Origin: Bryobacteraceae bacterium
GTDB lineage: Bacteria > Acidobacteriota > Terriglobia > Bryobacterales > Bryobacteraceae
Direction: 5' to 3'
DNA length: 7,985 nucleotides
Assembly (NCBI GenBank): GCA_025350445.1
Contig: JANXXV010000422.1
Location: 1 to 7,985 of the forward strand
The translations under genes were made by a program, and so were the position numbers. This document shows positions 5,929-7,985 of the stretch, piece by piece. The number at the start of each line of letters is the position of its first letter. Position 1 is the first letter of the stretch. The notes beneath the pieces were generated by a model. The model had not been told where the DNA came from. It made no database searches and worked only from the letters and a program-made list of their open reading frames with translations.

Positions 5929-7062
5929 ATGATTAAGGTTATCCGCTGTGCAGTTATTCTCCTGATGATCGGCACGGCAGCGTTTTCGCAGAAGCTGGTG
6001 ATTGAGGTCGACACGCAGGAAGGACAAGTCCTTCAACAAATTGACGCCGAGGCGGGCGCAGCCAAAAAGCAGGCGATGCTGGAACAGTTTGCCAGTCTCT
6101 TCCCGAACCACGAAGCAATCAACTGGGTGTTGGGTCAGTTGCAGTTGTCGTATGTGGCTGACGGCAAGTTCGATCGTGTCCTTGAAATTGGAACCAGATT
6201 GCTGGGTCTCGATCCGGATGACGTTTCCGCGGCGCATAACAGCCTGAAGGCGGCCGAAGGGAAGAAAGACGTCGATCTGATCCGGCGCTGGTCCGACCAG
6301 ACTACACAGATCGCCCGCAAGGTAAAACAAGCGAAGAAGCCGGAAGATCCGGAAGAGCTGGAAGACTGGAAGCATAAGATTGAGTATGCGAAGCAGGTGG
6401 AGCAGTACGCCGAATACGCGGTATACTTCGCCGCGGTTCAGAGCCGCGACGCGAAGATTAAATCCAAGTTGATCGAGAACCTGGAACAGAAGAACCCCAA
6501 CAGCGAGTATCTGGCCCAGTTGCGGACCGCGCAGACGCAGGTGGTCCGGCAGGTGGACATTGAAGAAGCTGTAACGGCGGCCGAGGCTTCTTTCGCGAAG
6601 GGCGAGTACAACATCGATTCGTTGATAATGGTTGCCAATCACCTGATGACGAAACGGCGCGATCCGGATAAGGTGATCGCCTACTCCAACAAAGCCGTAG
6701 AGATGCTCAATGCCGCCCCGAAGCCCGCTGAGATGAGCGAAGCCGATTGGGATGCTAAGAAAAGCCAGATGATTGGCGCAGCCAGTTGGATGATGGGACT
6801 TCTCTACAGCACACAAGAAAAGTTTGCCATGGCCGACCGCACGCTACGGCTGGCGTTGCCCAATCTGAAGAGCAGCGATATGATTGCCGGCGCACTGTAC
6901 CATTTGGGCTACGTGAACTACCGGCTGGCGGAAGCCGGCGAACGGATTCGAATTCACGACGCGGTGCGTTATACCACCGAGTGCATCTCGATCAATAGCG
7001 CGGTGCAGCAGCAGGCCATCGAGAATCTGAAGTCGATGAAGGCCGAGTACAACCTGCAATAG
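5929..7062 (+). CDS. Exported TPR-like helical repeat protein, function unknown
   Basis: No specific family name is recognised. The 377-residue product has a signal peptide (residues 1-20: IKVIR, a hydrophobic core, AAFS before Gln21) without a lipobox cysteine, so it is probably periplasmic. The rest is almost wholly helical and resembles degenerate tetratricopeptide repeats: INWVLGQLQLSYVADGKFDRVLEIGTRLL... (64-98, ending in LDPDD), a charged coiled-coil-prone stretch (128-165, rich in Lys/Glu), a helical pair near 211-262 (EEAVTAAEASFAKGEYN), and the clearest repeats at 282-311 (WMMGLLYSTQEKFAMADRTL) and 319-358 (GALYHLGYVNYRLAE). Such proteins usually act as scaffolds. It has a strong ribosome binding site and an upstream region with inverted repeats shared with the divergent transporter. 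No downstream gene or clear terminator follows. Confidence 0.82.
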   Translation: MIKVIRCAVILLMIGTAAFSQKLVIEVDTQEGQVLQQIDAEAGAAKKQAMLEQFASLFPNHEAINWVLGQLQLSYVADGKFDRVLEIGTRLLGLDPDDVSAAHNSLKAAEGKKDVDLIRRWSDQTTQIARKVKQAKKPEDPEELEDWKHKIEYAKQVEQYAEYAVYFAAVQSRDAKIKSKLIENLEQKNPNSEYLAQLRTAQTQVVRQVDIEEAVTAAEASFAKGEYNIDSLIMVANHLMTKRRDPDKVIAYSNKAVEMLNAAPKPAEMSEADWDAKKSQMIGAASWMMGLLYSTQEKFAMADRTLRLALPNLKSSDMIAGALYHLGYVNYRLAEAGERIRIHDAVRYTTECISINSAVQQQAIENLKSMKAEYNLQ

Positions 7063-7339
7063 GTGTTGCGATAGACACTTCGACGATCCGCTGAAGAACC
7101 GCTCGCGTCGGATAAGCCCAGGTCGCCGATTCGCGCGGGGAGCGCCGACATTGAGGTGAACCGACGGAGACGCGTGTTCCAAACCCAGCCCTATTTTCAG
7201 CTTCTGCTGTTCCAGACCCAATCCAACTAATTTACATCGGGTTGCAATGCCGGCGCTTTAGCACGGCGGTGGGGCATTGAATCGAAGAGGGAACGCTCTT
7301 GCCATGGTTCGACTTTTGGGGCTGGAGGCGGCCTGGGGC

Positions 7340-7516
7340 CTACGGACCTTGGCGAAGTTTGTGCTCCCGTGCCGCCTGCTCCTGGAAGGCTTTTGAAATC
7401 AAGGCGCCGGAGACGCAACCGATTTGATGTCGCGGTATACGTGACCCGTTCACAGTCATCCGCCACGGAAGAATCGCGGGTCGGGGCGCGGTATCGCATT
7501 TTTGGTATTTGGACAT
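7340..7516 (-). CDS. Doubtful small ORF, 58 residues, with a ribosome binding site
   Basis: ATG at 7516-7514 is preceded by GGAGG (7531-7527) at a spacing of 10 bases, the only good start signal in the right-hand gap. The product (MSKYQKCDTAPRPAILPWRM...) is basic, with no membrane segment and no family that I recognise. The same frame is open upstream to 7801, but that part looks like chance coding across hairpins and repeats. It may be a real small protein, a gene remnant or a chance match. Confidence 0.2.
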   Translation of the reverse strand: MSKYQKCDTAPRPAILPWRMTVNGSRIPRHQIGCVSGALISKAFQEQAAREHKLRQGP

Positions 7517-7552
7517 CTGCTTGATTCCTCCAGATAGGGTCTGGCGCCATGG

Positions 7553-7630
7553 CACGCGTGGAGAGCCTCTGTCTCCGCGTGCGGAAGCGGGGCGGCTCCC
7601 GCTCGGTTCAGGGGGCCCGCCCCAGCGGGC
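7553..7630. repeat. Cluster of GC-rich hairpins
   Basis: The first hairpin pairs CACGC and GGAGA (7553-7564, with a two-base bulge GT) with TCTCC and GCGTG (7572-7581) around a seven-base loop. The second is GCCCGC (7615-7620) with GCGGGC (7625-7630) around CCCA. Alternative pairings overlap it: GGGGCGG 7589-7595 with CCGCCCC 7617-7623, and CCCGCT 7598-7603 with AGCGGG 7624-7629, which interleave as in a pseudoknot. Only a weak T-rich stretch (GATTGTTTG) follows, so terminator function is uncertain. Confidence 0.5.
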
Positions 7631-7787
7631 GATTGTTTGATCCAATACCTGGGGCGTTCGGCACCGCTTCGCGGAGAGGGATGTGGTGCTCTCAAAGTGG
7701 CGGTTAACGTTCGGACTGTGTCGTTGAGTCCAGCCAATTATTTTCAATATCGACTGTGCGTCCCAAAAAATGGCGGCGCCGGCGGCA

Positions 7788-7818
7788 CAAATGTCTTTCA
7801 AGCCAAATGTCTTTCAAG
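7788..7818. repeat. Tandem duplication, 16-base period
   Basis: CAAATGTCTTTCAAG occurs at 7788-7802 and again at 7804-7818, separated by one base. It lies in non-genic sequence and has the same period as the duplication at 4571-4601, though the sequences are unrelated. Confidence 0.85.
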
Positions 7819-7985
7819 AACGGTGCCATTCTTTAGTCCCGTGCAGGGCGCCCAGCCTGCGGGATAGCGAAAGTAGGCCTGAACATTCGGGCATAGGCGG
7901 GGTTTAGCAATAGGTAGGCCACGACGCTGTGAGGGTGAGACGGCACGGGATTGCGGCGAGCGAGTGTCCTGTGCCTCGTGAGAGC

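Larger units (their letters stand above)
7063..7985. other. About 920 bases without a convincing gene
   Basis: Open frames in this stretch have no recognisable domain, no signal peptide and mostly no ribosome binding site. I saw no transposase fragment or tRNA. It contains an imperfect stem at 7104-7135 (CGCG-TCGG pairing with CCGA-TT-CGCG, no T-run, so not a clear terminator for the TPR gene), GC-rich hairpins at 7553-7630, a tandem duplication at 7788-7818 and one small-ORF candidate on the minus strand. It may be a decayed gene, or a long upstream region of a gene beyond the right edge. Confidence 0.55.

Noticed and set aside
5866..6816. 316-codon open frame antisense to the TPR gene
   Set aside because: It lies wholly opposite a gene with a strong ribosome binding site and signal peptide; its His/Leu/Arg-rich composition is typical of antisense shadows of helical, charged proteins.
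7637..7867. 76-codon plus-strand frame in the right-hand gap
   Set aside because: It has no ribosome binding site or domain, and part of it is the tandem duplication.

Overview
The window looks like a chromosomal segment of an acidobacterium, most likely in the Solibacter/Bryobacter group. The main evidence is a secreted 565-residue protein that ends in the TIGR03437 C-terminal domain, a paralogous domain known chiefly from Solibacter-type Acidobacteriota. The moderately GC-rich coding style and the mix of secreted housekeeping-style proteins agree with this. I see no rRNA, tRNA, CRISPR array, prophage or intact insertion sequence.

Layout, left to right. (1) A minus-strand pair: cysE (serine O-acetyltransferase, 1233-574), then a matrixin-type zinc metalloprotease that starts on a GTG overlapping the cysE stop and runs off the left edge (577-1). 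(2) A 350-base divergent gap (1234-1586) with a weak promoter candidate and a doubtful small ORF. (3) A plus-strand pair joined by an ATGA overlap: the TIGR03437 secreted protein (1587-3284) and an AlaX-type alanyl-tRNA editing protein (3281-4543). (4) A minus-strand ten-helix DMT/GRP-like transporter (5604-4597), converging on AlaX across 53 bases. (5) A 324-base divergent regulatory region (5605-5928) rich in inverted repeats. (6) A secreted TPR-like protein (5929-7062). (7) About 920 bases without a convincing gene (7063-7985), holding GC-rich hairpins, a tandem duplication and one weak small-ORF candidate.

The neighbouring genes do not form one obvious pathway. cysE makes O-acetylserine for cysteine synthesis. 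AlaX clears mischarged tRNA(Ala). The transporter moves a small solute. The metalloprotease, the TIGR03437 protein and the TPR protein all carry signal peptides and act outside the cytoplasm. Both tight overlaps pair one cytosolic enzyme with one exported protein.

The observation most worth following is an in-frame segment of about 31 codons in the DHHA1 domain of AlaX. It is almost entirely a long interrupted palindrome flanked by a short direct repeat, and it looks like a small palindromic element inserted in a coding sequence. The nested half-sites at the centre of the transporter/TPR intergenic region come second.
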